Below, in pieces: positions 28,010 to 36,459 of a DNA stretch of 64,000 nucleotides. The position numbers were made by a program, and so were the translations under genes. Source of the stretch: JASBRS01 sp964496495 (GTDB lineage Bacteria; Deinococcota; Deinococci; Deinococcales; Trueperaceae); contig CAZBZU010000014.1 of the NCBI GenBank assembly GCA_964496495.1, positions 3,577 through 67,576 on the forward strand, given 5' to 3'. Numbering within the stretch: position 1 is the stretch's first letter; each line of letters opens with the position of its first letter. Below the pieces are notes generated by a model. That model was not told the DNA's origin. It saw only the letters and a list, made by a program, of their open reading frames with translations, and did not search any database.

Positions 28010-28375
28010 ATGGCCATGAGACGTTGGCAGGTGTGGGTGAGCCTGGTCGCCGGGGCCTGGCTCTTCATCACGCCCTGGGTGCTCGGCTACACCGCCGCCA
28101 GTGGCGGCGCCTGGACCGCCTACATCCTGGGCGCGCTGGCGGTAGTGGTGGCGGTGTGGACGCTGGCGGCTCGCAATCCCCGGACCGGCGAGGCATCCGG
28201 TGCGCTGATCGGTGCGCTGGCGTTCGTGGCGCCGTGGGTCTTCGACCTCACCGGCTTCGCGTGGGCGCGGCTGGATCTCTGGATCGTGGGCGCCGTGATG
28301 GTGGTGGCGTCGCTGTGGGCCTACCTGGATAGTCCGGGCGCCCGCGAGCGGCGGCAGCCCAAGCCGCTGGCCTGA
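28010..28375 (+). CDS. SPW-repeat membrane protein
   Basis: A 121-residue membrane protein with four hydrophobic segments in two SPW-type repeats: WQVWVSLVAGAWLFITPWVLGY (about 5-26) and ALIGALAFVAPWVFDLTGF with LWIVGAVMVVASLWAY. The repeated (S/T)PW or APW motif at the end of the first helix of each pair defines the family. Function is not known for the family. GGAAGGAG precedes ATG 28010; a second ATG two codons later is possible. A hairpin terminator lies between its stop and the converging lacI gene. Confidence 0.85.
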   Translation: MAMRRWQVWVSLVAGAWLFITPWVLGYTAASGGAWTAYILGALAVVVAVWTLAARNPRTGEASGALIGALAFVAPWVFDLTGFAWARLDLWIVGAVMVVASLWAYLDSPGARERRQPKPLA

Positions 28376-28406
28376 CCGGGCCGCGAAGCGGCTGCGGGCC
28401 GCTGGT

Positions 28407-28438
28407 GGCGCCCGCCGCGCACCCGCGTGGCGGGCGCC
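28407..28438. terminator. Hairpin between converging SPW and lacI genes
   Basis: GGCGCCCGCC and GGCGGGCGCC form a perfect 10-bp stem around a 12-base loop. The position between two convergent stops suits a bidirectional terminator. No T-run follows in either direction. Confidence 0.6.
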
Positions 28439-28451
28439 GGCACGTGCCCGC

Positions 28452-29468
28452 CTAGCGTGCCGGCGGCGCGCAGCTGCCGCGCACCAGCAGCTGCGCCGGG
28501 AACACCCTGCGAAGCGGGGTCTGTGGCGGCTCTCTCGCAGCCATCAGCTGGAACAGGATGTCGACGCAGGCGACCGCCATGTCGTCGATCGGCTGCTCGA
28601 TGACGTCGATCTGTGGCTCGACGAGCTGCGTCCAGGAGTAGTTGTCGAAGGTCACCAACGACACGTCACGCGGCACGCTGAGGCCGGCTTCGCGGATGGC
28701 GCGGTAGGCGCCGGCCCCCTGGCTTCCCGTCAGGGACAGGATGGCGGTCGGGGGTTGCGGCAGTGCCAGCAGGTCGCGGGTGAGCTTGTAGGCCTCCACC
28801 TCGGTCAGCTGGATCACCCGTCGGTACTCGGGGTGGACGCGCAACCCGACGTCGGCCAGCGCTCGCTCGAAGCTGAGCGAGCGGTCCTCGGGGTTGCGCT
28901 CGGGGTCGAAGGCGCCGAGCGAGGCGATGCGGCGGTGGCCGAACGACGCCAGGTGCCGCACCCCCTGCTCCACGGCGCCGGTGTTGTCCAGCATGACCCA
29001 GCTGAACGGGCTGTTGGCGTAGTGGTAGTCGATCTCGACCACGGCCGTGCCGTTGGCGTGCAGGCGCTGCAGGTAGCCGAGGTTGGGCTCGCCGTAGCCG
29101 GAGCGCAGGATGATGCCGGCCGCGCGCTGGCTGTGCAGCATCTGCAGGGCGTCGAGCTCCAGATCGGTGCGGTACTCGTTGTCGGCCACCAGCAGGCTGT
29201 AGCCCTGCTGGTGGAGGCGCTTGGAGATGGTCCGCGTCAGCTGGGTGAAGAACGGCTCGAGGACGTTGCCGACCACCAGGCCGATGGTCTGGGTTCGGCC
29301 GCGCCGGAGCGCTCCGGCGACCGCATCCGGCACGTAGTTCAGCTCGTCGATCGCGTGGCGGACGCGCCGCAGCGTGGCGTCCGCCAGCAGGTCGGGCTCG
29401 CGGATGGCGCGCTTGGCGGTGGTGGGGGACACGCCGGCCCGGCGAGCGACGTCCTTGATGGTGGCCAC
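28452..29468 (-). CDS. LacI-family transcriptional repressor
   Basis: A 338-residue LacI/GalR repressor. The HTH is at residues 3-24 (TIKDVARRAGVSPTTAKRAI), with the hinge YVPDAVAGALRRGRTQTIGLVV and a periplasmic-binding-protein-like ligand domain (LEPFFTQLTRTISKRLHQQGY, VMLDNTGAVEQGVRHLASFGHRRIASLG, VPRDVSLVTFDN). It is divergent from a sugar ABC importer, which it most likely represses, with the imported polyol or sugar as inducer. The GTG start lies inside a perfect 14-bp palindrome, and TAGACT ends 6 nt upstream, so the mRNA is probably leaderless and the repressor would sit on its own transcription start. Confidence 0.93.
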   Translation of the reverse strand: MATIKDVARRAGVSPTTAKRAIREPDLLADATLRRVRHAIDELNYVPDAVAGALRRGRTQTIGLVVGNVLEPFFTQLTRTISKRLHQQGYSLLVADNEYRTDLELDALQMLHSQRAAGIILRSGYGEPNLGYLQRLHANGTAVVEIDYHYANSPFSWVMLDNTGAVEQGVRHLASFGHRRIASLGAFDPERNPEDRSLSFERALADVGLRVHPEYRRVIQLTEVEAYKLTRDLLALPQPPTAILSLTGSQGAGAYRAIREAGLSVPRDVSLVTFDNYSWTQLVEPQIDVIEQPIDDMAVACVDILFQLMAAREPPQTPLRRVFPAQLLVRGSCAPPAR

Positions 29469-29475
29469 GTGGCCA
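29462..29475. promoter_or_regulatory. LacI operator copy 1 (on the lacI start)
   Basis: TGGCCACGTGGCCA is a perfect palindrome with central CG, typical of LacI-family sites. It covers the lacI GTG start and abuts its -10 hexamer. An identical copy lies at 29659 and a 12/14 copy at 29534. Confidence 0.8.
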
Positions 29476-29480
29476 GTCTA
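29475..29480 (-). promoter_or_regulatory. -10 box TAGACT of lacI (leaderless)
   Basis: On the minus strand TAGACT is followed by GGCCAC and the GTG start, a 6-nt spacing. The hexamer overlaps operator copy 1 by one base. Confidence 0.6.
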
Positions 29481-29501
29481 GCATCCGGTTCCGGGCGCGC
29501 C

Positions 29502-29531
29502 TTGACAGGGCGCGCTCCGATGCCGTATGGT
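29502..29531 (+). promoter_or_regulatory. Promoter of the sugar ABC operon
   Basis: A perfect -35 TTGACA (29502-29507) and a -10 TATGGT (29526-29531) are separated by 18 bases. Transcription would start near 29538, inside the degenerate operator copy. The leader to the binding-protein gene would be about 205 nt and includes operator copy 3. Confidence 0.75.
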
Positions 29532-29533
29532 GA

Positions 29534-29547
29534 TGGCCACGAGTCCA
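29534..29547. promoter_or_regulatory. LacI operator copy 2 (on the ABC transcription start)
   Basis: TGGCCACGAGTCCA matches the perfect palindrome at 12 of 14 positions and covers the expected +1 of the ABC promoter. Its centre is 72 bases from copy 1 and 125 from copy 3. Confidence 0.65.
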
Positions 29548-29658
29548 TTTCGTCGTCTCGGGGGAGCGCCAAGCCGGGCGAGCTCTGTCTTTCGCGGCAG
29601 GGACGTGCTTTAGTGCTTGCCGGCTCCCGGAAAGGGGTGTTGTGAACAGATGCACAAA

Positions 29659-29672
29659 TGGCCACGTGGCCA
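29659..29672. promoter_or_regulatory. LacI operator copy 3 (leader of the ABC operon)
   Basis: This is an exact second copy of TGGCCACGTGGCCA, 197 bases from copy 1. Inside the transcribed leader it could block elongation or pair with an upstream operator by DNA looping. Confidence 0.75.
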
Positions 29673-29742
29673 AAGCGCAGGGACGCTCGTGGGCGGGAGG
29701 AAGGCTCTTCGCCCGGACACCCACCGCTAGGGGAGGCAAGGC

Positions 29743-31047
29743 ATGAGACGACTGATCCTCTTGATCGCCCTGCTGTCGGCCGCGAGCGCGGCGCTGGCGG
29801 CGACCACCATCACCATCGCGACGGTGAACAACCCCGACATGGTGGTGATGCAGAAGCTCACCCCGCAGTTCGAGCAGACGCATCCCGACATCAAGCTCAA
29901 CTGGGTGGTCCTGCCGGAGAACGAGCTGCGCCAGAAGGTCACCACCGACATCGCCACCAACGCCGGCGCCTACGACGTGCTGACCATCGGCACCTACGAA
30001 GTGCCGATCTGGGCGAAGAACGGCTGGCTGCGGCCGTTCAACGATCTGCCCGCGAGCTATGACGTCCAGGACCTCCTCAAGCCGGTACGCGACGGACTCT
30101 CCTACAACGGCACGCTCTACGCCGTTCCCTTCTACGCCGAGTCGTCGATGACCTACTACCGCAAGGATCTGTTCGCCAAGGCCGGCCTCACCATGCCCGA
30201 GAAGCCGACCTGGGACCAGGTGAAGACCTTCGCGGCCAAGCTCAACGACCCCGGCAACAACGTCTACGGCATCTGCTTGCGCGGCCTCCCCGGCTGGGGC
30301 GAGAACATGGCCGTGTTCGACACCATGGTCAACGCCTTCGGCGGGCGCTGGTTCGACATGAACTGGCAGCCGCAGCTCACCTCGGCCGCCTGGACCAACG
30401 CCGCGACCTTCTACAAGGACCTCGTCACCAACTACGGTCCTCCAGGCGTCACCTCCAACGGCTTCACCGAGAACGAGACCCTCTTCGCCAACGGCTCCTG
30501 CGCCATGTGGGTCGACGCCACCGTGGCCGCGGGCTACCTGTCCAACCCCGCCAACTCCAAGGTGGCGAACCAGGTCGGCTTCGCCTTCGCGCCGCACGAG
30601 AAGACCATGAACGGCTCGCACTGGCTGTGGTCGTGGTCGCTCGCCATCCCCAAGTCCACCAAGAAGGAGGCGGCGGCCAAGACGTTCGTGGAGTGGGCCA
30701 CCTCCAAGCAGTACATCGCGCTCGTCGCGAGCAAGAACGGCTGGGCCTCGGTGCCGCCCGGCACGCGTGACTCCACCTACAAGAACCCCAACTACCAGAG
30801 TGCAGCCCCGTTCGCCAGCATCGTCGAGCAGAGCATCCAGACGGCAGATCCCACCCACCCGTCGATGGACCCGGTGCCCTACACGGGCGTGCAGTTCGTC
30901 GGCATCCCCGAGTTCCAGGCGCTCGGCACCCGCGTCGGCCAGATCCTGGCGAGCATCGCCGCCGGCAAGGCCACCGTCGCGGACGGCCTGAAGCAAGCCC
31001 AGGACTACGTCACCAAGACCATGAAGGACGCCGGCTACATCAAGTAG
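29743..31047 (+). CDS. ABC transporter sugar/polyol-binding protein
   Basis: A 434-residue extracellular solute-binding protein of family 1. A signal peptide spans residues 1-19 (LILLIALLSAASAALA) with no lipobox Cys. The mature part shows the family pattern TITIATVNNPDMVVMQKLTPQFEQTHPDIKL, YDVLTIGTYEVPIWAKNGWLRPF, YAVPFYAESSMTYYRKDLF and ALVASKNGWASVPPGTR. It is most like SmoE-type binding proteins for sorbitol/mannitol; sugar-alcohol specificity fits the three dehydrogenase genes downstream but is inference. GGGGAGG precedes the ATG. A strong hairpin follows the gene, a common device for making more binding protein than permease. Confidence 0.9.
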   Translation: MRRLILLIALLSAASAALAATTITIATVNNPDMVVMQKLTPQFEQTHPDIKLNWVVLPENELRQKVTTDIATNAGAYDVLTIGTYEVPIWAKNGWLRPFNDLPASYDVQDLLKPVRDGLSYNGTLYAVPFYAESSMTYYRKDLFAKAGLTMPEKPTWDQVKTFAAKLNDPGNNVYGICLRGLPGWGENMAVFDTMVNAFGGRWFDMNWQPQLTSAAWTNAATFYKDLVTNYGPPGVTSNGFTENETLFANGSCAMWVDATVAAGYLSNPANSKVANQVGFAFAPHEKTMNGSHWLWSWSLAIPKSTKKEAAAKTFVEWATSKQYIALVASKNGWASVPPGTRDSTYKNPNYQSAAPFASIVEQSIQTADPTHPSMDPVPYTGVQFVGIPEFQALGTRVGQILASIAAGKATVADGLKQAQDYVTKTMKDAGYIK

Positions 31048-31079
31048 GCAGTAGCCAGCAGCGCGTCGACCGAAGCCTG

Positions 31080-31106
31080 TGGGGCCCGCCGAAGCGGCGG
31101 GCCCCA
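31080..31106 (+). terminator. Hairpin after the binding-protein gene
   Basis: TGGGGCCCGCCG and CGGCGGGCCCCA form a perfect 12-bp stem with loop AAG. It could act as a partial terminator or as a stabiliser of the binding-protein mRNA. A TAGAAT hexamer at 31125-31130 may provide extra transcription of the permeases. Confidence 0.65.
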
Positions 31107-31124
31107 CCCCCGCGCCACCGGGGC

Positions 31125-31130
31125 TAGAAT
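31125..31130 (+). promoter_or_regulatory. Possible internal -10 box TAGAAT before the permeases
   Basis: TAGAAT lies 48 bases before the first permease start, after the hairpin. No -35 element is evident. Confidence 0.3.
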
Positions 31131-31178
31131 GCACGGATCGCCGAGCAGCCACCGGGGCACGATAGGGGGACCCAGACG

Positions 31179-32102
31179 ATGTCCACGGCCACGAGCCATG
31201 TCGAGGTCAGCCGCCGGCGGAGGAGAAGCCGCAGACGCCCGAATATGGCGCTGCTGCTCGGGCCTTCGGTCGGCTTCCTGTTGCTCTGGATGATCGTGCC
31301 GCTGGCGCTCACCCTCTACTTCTCGCTGCGGCACTACAACCTGCTCCAGCCAGGCCGGCGCGGCTTCGTCGGCCTACACCAGTACGGTGCCCTGCTGGCC
31401 GACGCTACCTTCTGGACGTCGCTCTACAACACCATCGTGCTGGTCGTCGCCTGCCTGGTGCTCACGGTCGTCATCGGCCTGGCCCTGGCGCTGCTGTTCG
31501 ACAGCGACTTCTTCGGTCGCGGGGTGGCGCGCACGCTGGCGATCTCGCCGTTCTTCGTGATGCCCGTGGTGACCGCGCTCATCTGGAAGAACATGCTGAT
31601 GCACCCGGTCTACGGGCTGTTCGCGGCAATCTTCAAGGCGGTCGGCCTCAAGCCCGTCGACTGGCTGGCGACCTACCCCATGCCCTCGATCGTGGCCATG
31701 ATCAGCTGGGAGTGGGTGCCGTTCGCGCTGCTGGTGCTGCTCACCGGCCTGCAGTCGCTGCCCGCCGAGGAGATCGAGGCCGCCTCGCTCGACGGCGCCG
31801 GCGCCTGGCAGAAGTTCCGCTTCATCACGGTGCCCCACCTGGGCCAGACCATCTACGTGGTGATCATGCTCGAGAGCATCTTCTTCCTCACCAAGTTCGC
31901 GGAGATCTACGCCACCACCTCCGGAGGCCCGGGCCTGGCCACCACCAATCTGCCCTATCTGATCTTCCTGGAGTCCTTCTTCCAGTACGACATCGGGACG
32001 GCCTCGGCGATCGCCATCTTCGCCGTCATCCTGGCCAACATCGTGGCCATCTTCCTGGTGCGCTTCGTGGCGTCGAACCTGGCCGAGGGGGCGCAAGCAT
32101 GA
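31179..32102 (+). CDS. ABC transporter permease (SmoF/MalF type)
   Basis: A 307-residue inner-membrane permease with six hydrophobic segments, the first at about 25-49 after a basic tail (RRRRRSRRRRP). The cytoplasmic EAA loop that docks on the ATPase is EIEAASLDGAGAWQKFRFITVPHL, about residues 198-221. The C-terminal part SFFQYDIGTASAIAIFAVILANI is typical of carbohydrate-uptake family 1 (CUT1) permeases. It overlaps the second permease by ATGA. Neither it nor its neighbours encode the ATPase, so a shared CUT1 ATPase from elsewhere in the genome must be assumed. Confidence 0.92.
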   Translation: MSTATSHVEVSRRRRRSRRRPNMALLLGPSVGFLLLWMIVPLALTLYFSLRHYNLLQPGRRGFVGLHQYGALLADATFWTSLYNTIVLVVACLVLTVVIGLALALLFDSDFFGRGVARTLAISPFFVMPVVTALIWKNMLMHPVYGLFAAIFKAVGLKPVDWLATYPMPSIVAMISWEWVPFALLVLLTGLQSLPAEEIEAASLDGAGAWQKFRFITVPHLGQTIYVVIMLESIFFLTKFAEIYATTSGGPGLATTNLPYLIFLESFFQYDIGTASAIAIFAVILANIVAIFLVRFVASNLAEGAQA

Positions 32103-32965
32103 GCGCGCCCGGCCTCGCTCGTCAGCTCCCGCAGGACCGCTCGCGCGGGCGCAAGCTCCGCCGCAAGTGGCTCCTCACCGTGGTCGGCTATGCCGTGGCG
32201 CTGCTGTTCTTCTTCCCCATCCTGTGGATGCTGATGACCGCGTTCAAGAGCGAGGCCGCGGCCTTCACGGTGCCGCCGCACTTCTTCTTCCACCCCACGC
32301 TGGCCAGCTTCGGCGAGGCGCTCGCCCGCGGGGACTACCTGCACTACGCGCTCAACTCGCTGGGCGCGTCGCTCATCTCCACCGCTCTCGGGGTGCTGCT
32401 GGCGGTGCCGGCGGCCTACGCCATGGCCTTCTACCCCACCCGCGCTACCGACGGCACGCTGCTGTGGATGATCAGCACCAAGTTCATCCCGGCCGTGGGC
32501 GTGCTCATCCCCATCTTCCTGGTCTACAAGGACCTCTCGCTGCTCGACAACCTGTGGGGCCTGATCCTCGTCTACACCGCCATGAACCTGCCGATCATGG
32601 TGTGGATGATCTACTCCTACTTCAAGGAGATCCCCGCCGAGATGCACGAGGCGGCCCAGGTCGACGGCGCCAACACCGCACAGGTGATGGCGCGGGTGGT
32701 GCTGCCGGTCGCCATCCCGGGGTTGGCGTCGACCTGCCTGCTGGCGATCATCCTGGCCTGGAACGAGGCCTTCTGGAGCATCAACCTCACCAACACCGCC
32801 GCGGCCACGCTGCCGGTGTTCATCGCCAGCTTCAAGACGGCCGAGGGCCTGTTCTGGGCGAAGATGTCCGCCGCCTCGGCGCTGGCGGTCGCGCCCATCC
32901 TGGTCTTCGGCTGGATGGCGCAGCGCCAGCTCGTCCGCGGCCTCACCTTCGGGGCCGTCAAGTGA
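32099..32965 (+). CDS. ABC transporter permease (SmoG/MalG type)
   Basis: A 288-residue CUT1 permease, the MalG-side partner of the preceding gene. Six hydrophobic segments are visible, the first at about 27-48. The EAA loop is EMHEAAQVDGANTAQVMARVVLPVAIPG, about residues 181-208. MISTKFIPAVGVLIPIFLVYKDL and AIILAWNEAFWSINLT match sorbitol/mannitol-type permeases (SmoG). The ATG overlaps the previous stop by ATGA. It is followed after 53 bases by the dehydrogenase genes, so uptake and oxidation are probably co-transcribed. Confidence 0.92.
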   Translation: MSAPGLARQLPQDRSRGRKLRRKWLLTVVGYAVALLFFFPILWMLMTAFKSEAAAFTVPPHFFFHPTLASFGEALARGDYLHYALNSLGASLISTALGVLLAVPAAYAMAFYPTRATDGTLLWMISTKFIPAVGVLIPIFLVYKDLSLLDNLWGLILVYTAMNLPIMVWMIYSYFKEIPAEMHEAAQVDGANTAQVMARVVLPVAIPGLASTCLLAIILAWNEAFWSINLTNTAAATLPVFIASFKTAEGLFWAKMSAASALAVAPILVFGWMAQRQLVRGLTFGAVK

Positions 32966-33018
32966 GCCGCCGCGCCCTTCCGGACCTTCGTTCATCCTGT
33001 CCCGCCTAGGAGGCTCGC

Positions 33019-33792
33019 ATGTCCGACACCAACCCTCTCGATCTCACCGGCCGGGTCGCCGTCGTCACCGGCGCCGGTCGCGGCATCGGCCGCGCGGTGG
33101 CGGCCGCCCTGGGTGCCGCCGGGGCCGCCGTCGGGGTCGCCGAGTACCAGGAGGAGGCCGGCCGGGCCAGTGCGGCCGCCCTCGCCGAGGCCGGCGTCGA
33201 CAGCGCCTACCTGAGCGTGGACGTGCGCGACCCCGGCAGCGTACGTGCCATGGTCGCCAGCGCCCTGGAGCGCTTCGGCCGCATCGACATCCTGGTCAAC
33301 AACGCCGGCGTCGCCACCAACACCCCCGCCGAGGAGATCCCCGACGAGGAGTGGCTGCAGGTCATGAACGTCAACCTCAACGGCGTCTTCTGGTGCTGCC
33401 GCGAGGTGGGCCGCCACATGCTCGAGCGCGGCAGCGGGGCGATCGTCAACATGGCCTCGATGTCCGGCATCATCTCCAATGCGCCCCAGCCGCAGAGCCA
33501 CTACAATGCCTCGAAGGCGGGCGTCATCCTGCTCACCAAGTCGCTCGCGGGCGAGTGGGCGAAGCGCGGGGTACGGGTCAACGCGGTCTCGCCCGGGTAT
33601 ATCGGCACGGAGATGACCAGGCAGGGCATGAGCAACGCCGAGTGGTTCAAGGTGTGGCTCGACATGACGCCCATGGGGCGGGTCGGCGAGCCCGACGAGA
33701 TCGCCCGCGCGGTGCTGTTCCTGGCGTCCGACGCGGCGAGCTTCGCGACCGGCACCAACCTGGTGGTCGACGGAGGTTACACCTGCTGGTGA
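33019..33792 (+). CDS. Short-chain dehydrogenase/reductase (polyol dehydrogenase-like)
   Basis: A 257-residue classical SDR. The cofactor motif is TGAGRGIG (residues 17-24), structural NNAG 94-97, and the active site is Ser149, Tyr162 and Lys166 (HYNASK). GYIGTEMT follows in the usual place. Classical SDRs next to SmoEFG-type importers often oxidise sugar alcohols such as sorbitol or arabinitol to ketoses; this is the likeliest role but the substrate is not proven. The presence of acidic residues after the second strand (VAEYQEE) fits NAD rather than NADP. AGGAGG precedes the ATG. Confidence 0.9.
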   Translation: MSDTNPLDLTGRVAVVTGAGRGIGRAVAAALGAAGAAVGVAEYQEEAGRASAAALAEAGVDSAYLSVDVRDPGSVRAMVASALERFGRIDILVNNAGVATNTPAEEIPDEEWLQVMNVNLNGVFWCCREVGRHMLERGSGAIVNMASMSGIISNAPQPQSHYNASKAGVILLTKSLAGEWAKRGVRVNAVSPGYIGTEMTRQGMSNAEWFKVWLDMTPMGRVGEPDEIARAVLFLASDAASFATGTNLVVDGGYTCW

Positions 33793-33824
33793 GCATCCGC
33801 CCGGCCGCGAGAGGATGGTGAAGC

Positions 33825-34841
33825 GTGCGGCAAGTCGTCATCCCGCAGGCGGGCACGGTCGACGTGACCGAGGTCGAGGCGCCCCGGCCCGCGGCGGACG
33901 AGGCGCTGGTGCGGGTGGAGGCCGTGGGCATCTGCGGCTCCGACATCCACACCTTCCAGGGGGAGCACCCCTTCGTCAGCTACCCGGTGTGGCCCGGCCA
34001 CGAGCTGGTCGGCACGGTGGAGTCCGTCGGCGAAGGGGTCGACCTGGCGCTGCTGGGCATGCGGGTGGCGCTCGAGCCCTCGCTCCCCTGCGGCCGTTGC
34101 CCCCGCTGCCTCGAGGGGCGCTACAACATCTGCGAGAACCTGGCGGTGCTGGGCTTCCAGGCTCCGGGCGGGATGGCCGAGCGTTTCGCCGTCCGGGCCG
34201 ACCGGCTCCATCCGCTGCCCGATAACCTGCCGCTGGAGGCGGCGGCGCTGGTGGAGCCGATGGCGGTGGCGGTGCATGCTGCACGCTTGCCCGGCTCGCT
34301 GGCGGCGCGCAGCGTGGGCGTGCTGGGGGGCGGCGCCATCGGCCTGCTCAGCGGCGTGGCGGCGCGGGCCTACGGCGCGGCACGGGTGCAGCTGGCCGAC
34401 CCGCTCGCCGAGCGCCGCGAGGTGGCCGAGGCGCTCGGGCTGCAGGCGGTGGAGGCGCTCGCGCCGGGCAGCTGCGACGTGGTGTTCGAGTGCGTGGGCA
34501 ACGAAGCCGCCCTGCGCGCCGCCGTGGAGGCCTGCGTGAAGGGCGCCACGGTGGTGGTGGCGGGCGTGTTCGGGGCCGACGCACGCGTCCAGGCTGGCCT
34601 GGTGCAGGACCGCGAGCTGAGGCTGCAGGGCAGCCTGATGTACCTCTCCAGCGACGTCCGCGACGCCATCCGCCTGCTGGCCGAGGGGCGGGTGGATGCC
34701 GCCCGGCTGATCACCCACCGCTTCGGCCTGGCCGAGGCGCCGCGGGCCTTCCAGGTGGCTGCGGGGCGCGGCCAGGCACTCAAGGTGCTGGTGGTGCCCG
34801 AGGACGAGCCGATCGGGCCCCCTGGTAGGCCGGACGCTTGA
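33825..34841 (+). CDS. Zinc-dependent alcohol/polyol dehydrogenase (MDR family)
   Basis: A 338-residue medium-chain dehydrogenase. The catalytic zinc ligands are Cys37 (GICGSD), His59-Glu60 (GHE) and Glu-containing loop VEPMAVAVHA; the structural zinc site has Cys89, Cys92, Cys95 and Cys103 (PCGRCPRCLEGRYNIC). The NAD motif is GVLGGGAIGLLSG. The pattern fits sorbitol/threonine/L-idonate dehydrogenase-type enzymes. It starts 32 bases after the SDR with GTG and belongs to the same operon; together they could oxidise two positions of an imported polyol, or one may reduce the other's product. Confidence 0.9.
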   Translation: MRQVVIPQAGTVDVTEVEAPRPAADEALVRVEAVGICGSDIHTFQGEHPFVSYPVWPGHELVGTVESVGEGVDLALLGMRVALEPSLPCGRCPRCLEGRYNICENLAVLGFQAPGGMAERFAVRADRLHPLPDNLPLEAAALVEPMAVAVHAARLPGSLAARSVGVLGGGAIGLLSGVAARAYGAARVQLADPLAERREVAEALGLQAVEALAPGSCDVVFECVGNEAALRAAVEACVKGATVVVAGVFGADARVQAGLVQDRELRLQGSLMYLSSDVRDAIRLLAEGRVDAARLITHRFGLAEAPRAFQVAAGRGQALKVLVVPEDEPIGPPGRPDA

Positions 34842-34896
34842 CACATCGAGATGGTGCTGGCGGCCGGCTGACGGCCGCGGAGGGAGCCCGGACGAC

Positions 34897-36453
34897 GTGA
34901 GCGACAGCTTGGAGACCGCGGTGGCCGCCGCCCTTCGCAGGGGACGCAGCGTCCCCCCCGACGAGCCTCTGCACCCGCTGCAATGGATCGGCGGCCGTGC
35001 CGTTCAGGCGGCGTCCGGCGACACGCGCGACGTCCTGGAGCCGGCGACCGGGCGGGTGTTGGCGGTGGCGCCGGAGGGAGACGCCGACGACGTCGATGCG
35101 GCCGTGGCCGCTGCTCGTGACGCCTTCGAGACGGGCGCCTGGCCGCGGCTGCAGCCGCAGCGGCGCGCCAGGGTGCTCGCCCGGGCCGCCGATCTGATAG
35201 ACGCCCACCAGGACGAGCTCGCCCACCTGGAGACCTGGGACACCGGCAAGACCCTGGCCGAGAGCCGCGACGACATGGTGCAGGTGGCGGAGGCGTTCCG
35301 CTACTTCGGGGCCCTGGCGTCCACCCAGGCGGGCGACGTCAACCCGGTGCGCGCCGACGCCCTCAGCCTCACCCTGCACGAGCCGGCGGGCGTGGCGGCG
35401 CTCATCACGCCGTGGAACTACCCGCTGCTGCAGGCGTCCTGGAAGCTGGCGCCGGCGCTGGCGGCCGGCTGCACCGTGGTCGTCAAGCCGAGCGAGCTGA
35501 CGCCCCTCACCACGGTTCGCTGCGTGGAGCTGCTCCATGAGGCAGGGGTACCGGCAGGCACGGCCAACCTGGTCCTGGGTGCGGGTCCCACCGTGGGCGC
35601 GGGGCTGGTGAGCCATCCGGACATCGACGTGGTGTCGTTCACCGGGGGCATCGTGACCGGCCGCGCCATCGTGCGGGCCGCCGCCGACGGCGCCAAGCGG
35701 GTGGCGCTGGAGCTCGGCGGCAAGAACCCCAACATCGTCTTCGCCGACGCCGACTTCGATGCGGCGCTCGATCACGCGCTGAACGCGGTGTTCTACCACG
35801 CCGGGCAGGTGTGCTCGGCGGGCTCGCGCCTGCTGGTTCAGGAGCCGCTCCACGATCGTCTGGTGGAGGCCATCCTGAAGCGGGTGCGGGCCATCCGTCT
35901 GGGGTACGGCTGGGAGGCGGGGACGGAGATGGGCCCGCTCATCTCCGCTGAGCACCGTGACAAGGTGGAGCGGCTCGTCGCGCTGGCGCAGGCGGAGGGG
36001 GCCAGCCTGCGGCTCGGCGGCGGCCGCCCCGAGGGGGAGCGCTTCGCAGCCGGCAACTTCCTGGAGCCCACCGTCATCACCGGCGTCCGCCGCGACATGG
36101 CCATCGCGCACCAGGAGATCTTCGGCCCGGTACTGACCGTGGAGCGCTTCACGGACGACGCCGACGCCATCGCCGCGGCCAACGGCACGGTGTCGGGCCT
36201 GGCGGCCGCGGTGTGGACGCGCGACATGGCCCGCGCCGTGCACGTGGGCAAGGCCCTCCGCTTCGGCACCGTGTGGCTCAACGACTTCCACCCCTACTAC
36301 CCCGAGGCTCCCTGGGGCGGCATGAAGCAGAGCGGGGTGGGGCGAGAGCTGGGCCCGAGCGGCCTGCGCGAGTACCAGGAGGAGAAGCACCTCTACCTCA
36401 ACCTGAAGGTCGGGCCAGTGGGGTGGTTCGGCGGGTCGGGCGACGGGGGCTGA
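34897..36453 (+). CDS. Aldehyde dehydrogenase (betaine-aldehyde-dehydrogenase-like)
   Basis: A 518-residue NAD(P)-dependent aldehyde dehydrogenase of the classical superfamily. The key residues are Asn174 (TPWNYPLL), Glu272 (LELGGKNPN) and nucleophile Cys306 (GQVCSAGSR), with the Rossmann motif FTGGIVTGRAI. The C-terminal block APWGGMKQSGVGRELG is typical of betaine or glycolaldehyde dehydrogenases. It is the third dehydrogenase of the importer operon and would oxidise an aldehyde product. The N-terminus is about 20 residues longer than usual, and the GTG at 34897 follows GGAGGGAGC some bases upstream. Confidence 0.92.
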   Translation: MSDSLETAVAAALRRGRSVPPDEPLHPLQWIGGRAVQAASGDTRDVLEPATGRVLAVAPEGDADDVDAAVAAARDAFETGAWPRLQPQRRARVLARAADLIDAHQDELAHLETWDTGKTLAESRDDMVQVAEAFRYFGALASTQAGDVNPVRADALSLTLHEPAGVAALITPWNYPLLQASWKLAPALAAGCTVVVKPSELTPLTTVRCVELLHEAGVPAGTANLVLGAGPTVGAGLVSHPDIDVVSFTGGIVTGRAIVRAAADGAKRVALELGGKNPNIVFADADFDAALDHALNAVFYHAGQVCSAGSRLLVQEPLHDRLVEAILKRVRAIRLGYGWEAGTEMGPLISAEHRDKVERLVALAQAEGASLRLGGGRPEGERFAAGNFLEPTVITGVRRDMAIAHQEIFGPVLTVERFTDDADAIAAANGTVSGLAAAVWTRDMARAVHVGKALRFGTVWLNDFHPYYPEAPWGGMKQSGVGRELGPSGLREYQEEKHLYLNLKVGPVGWFGGSGDGG

Positions 36454-36459
36454 GCGGCG

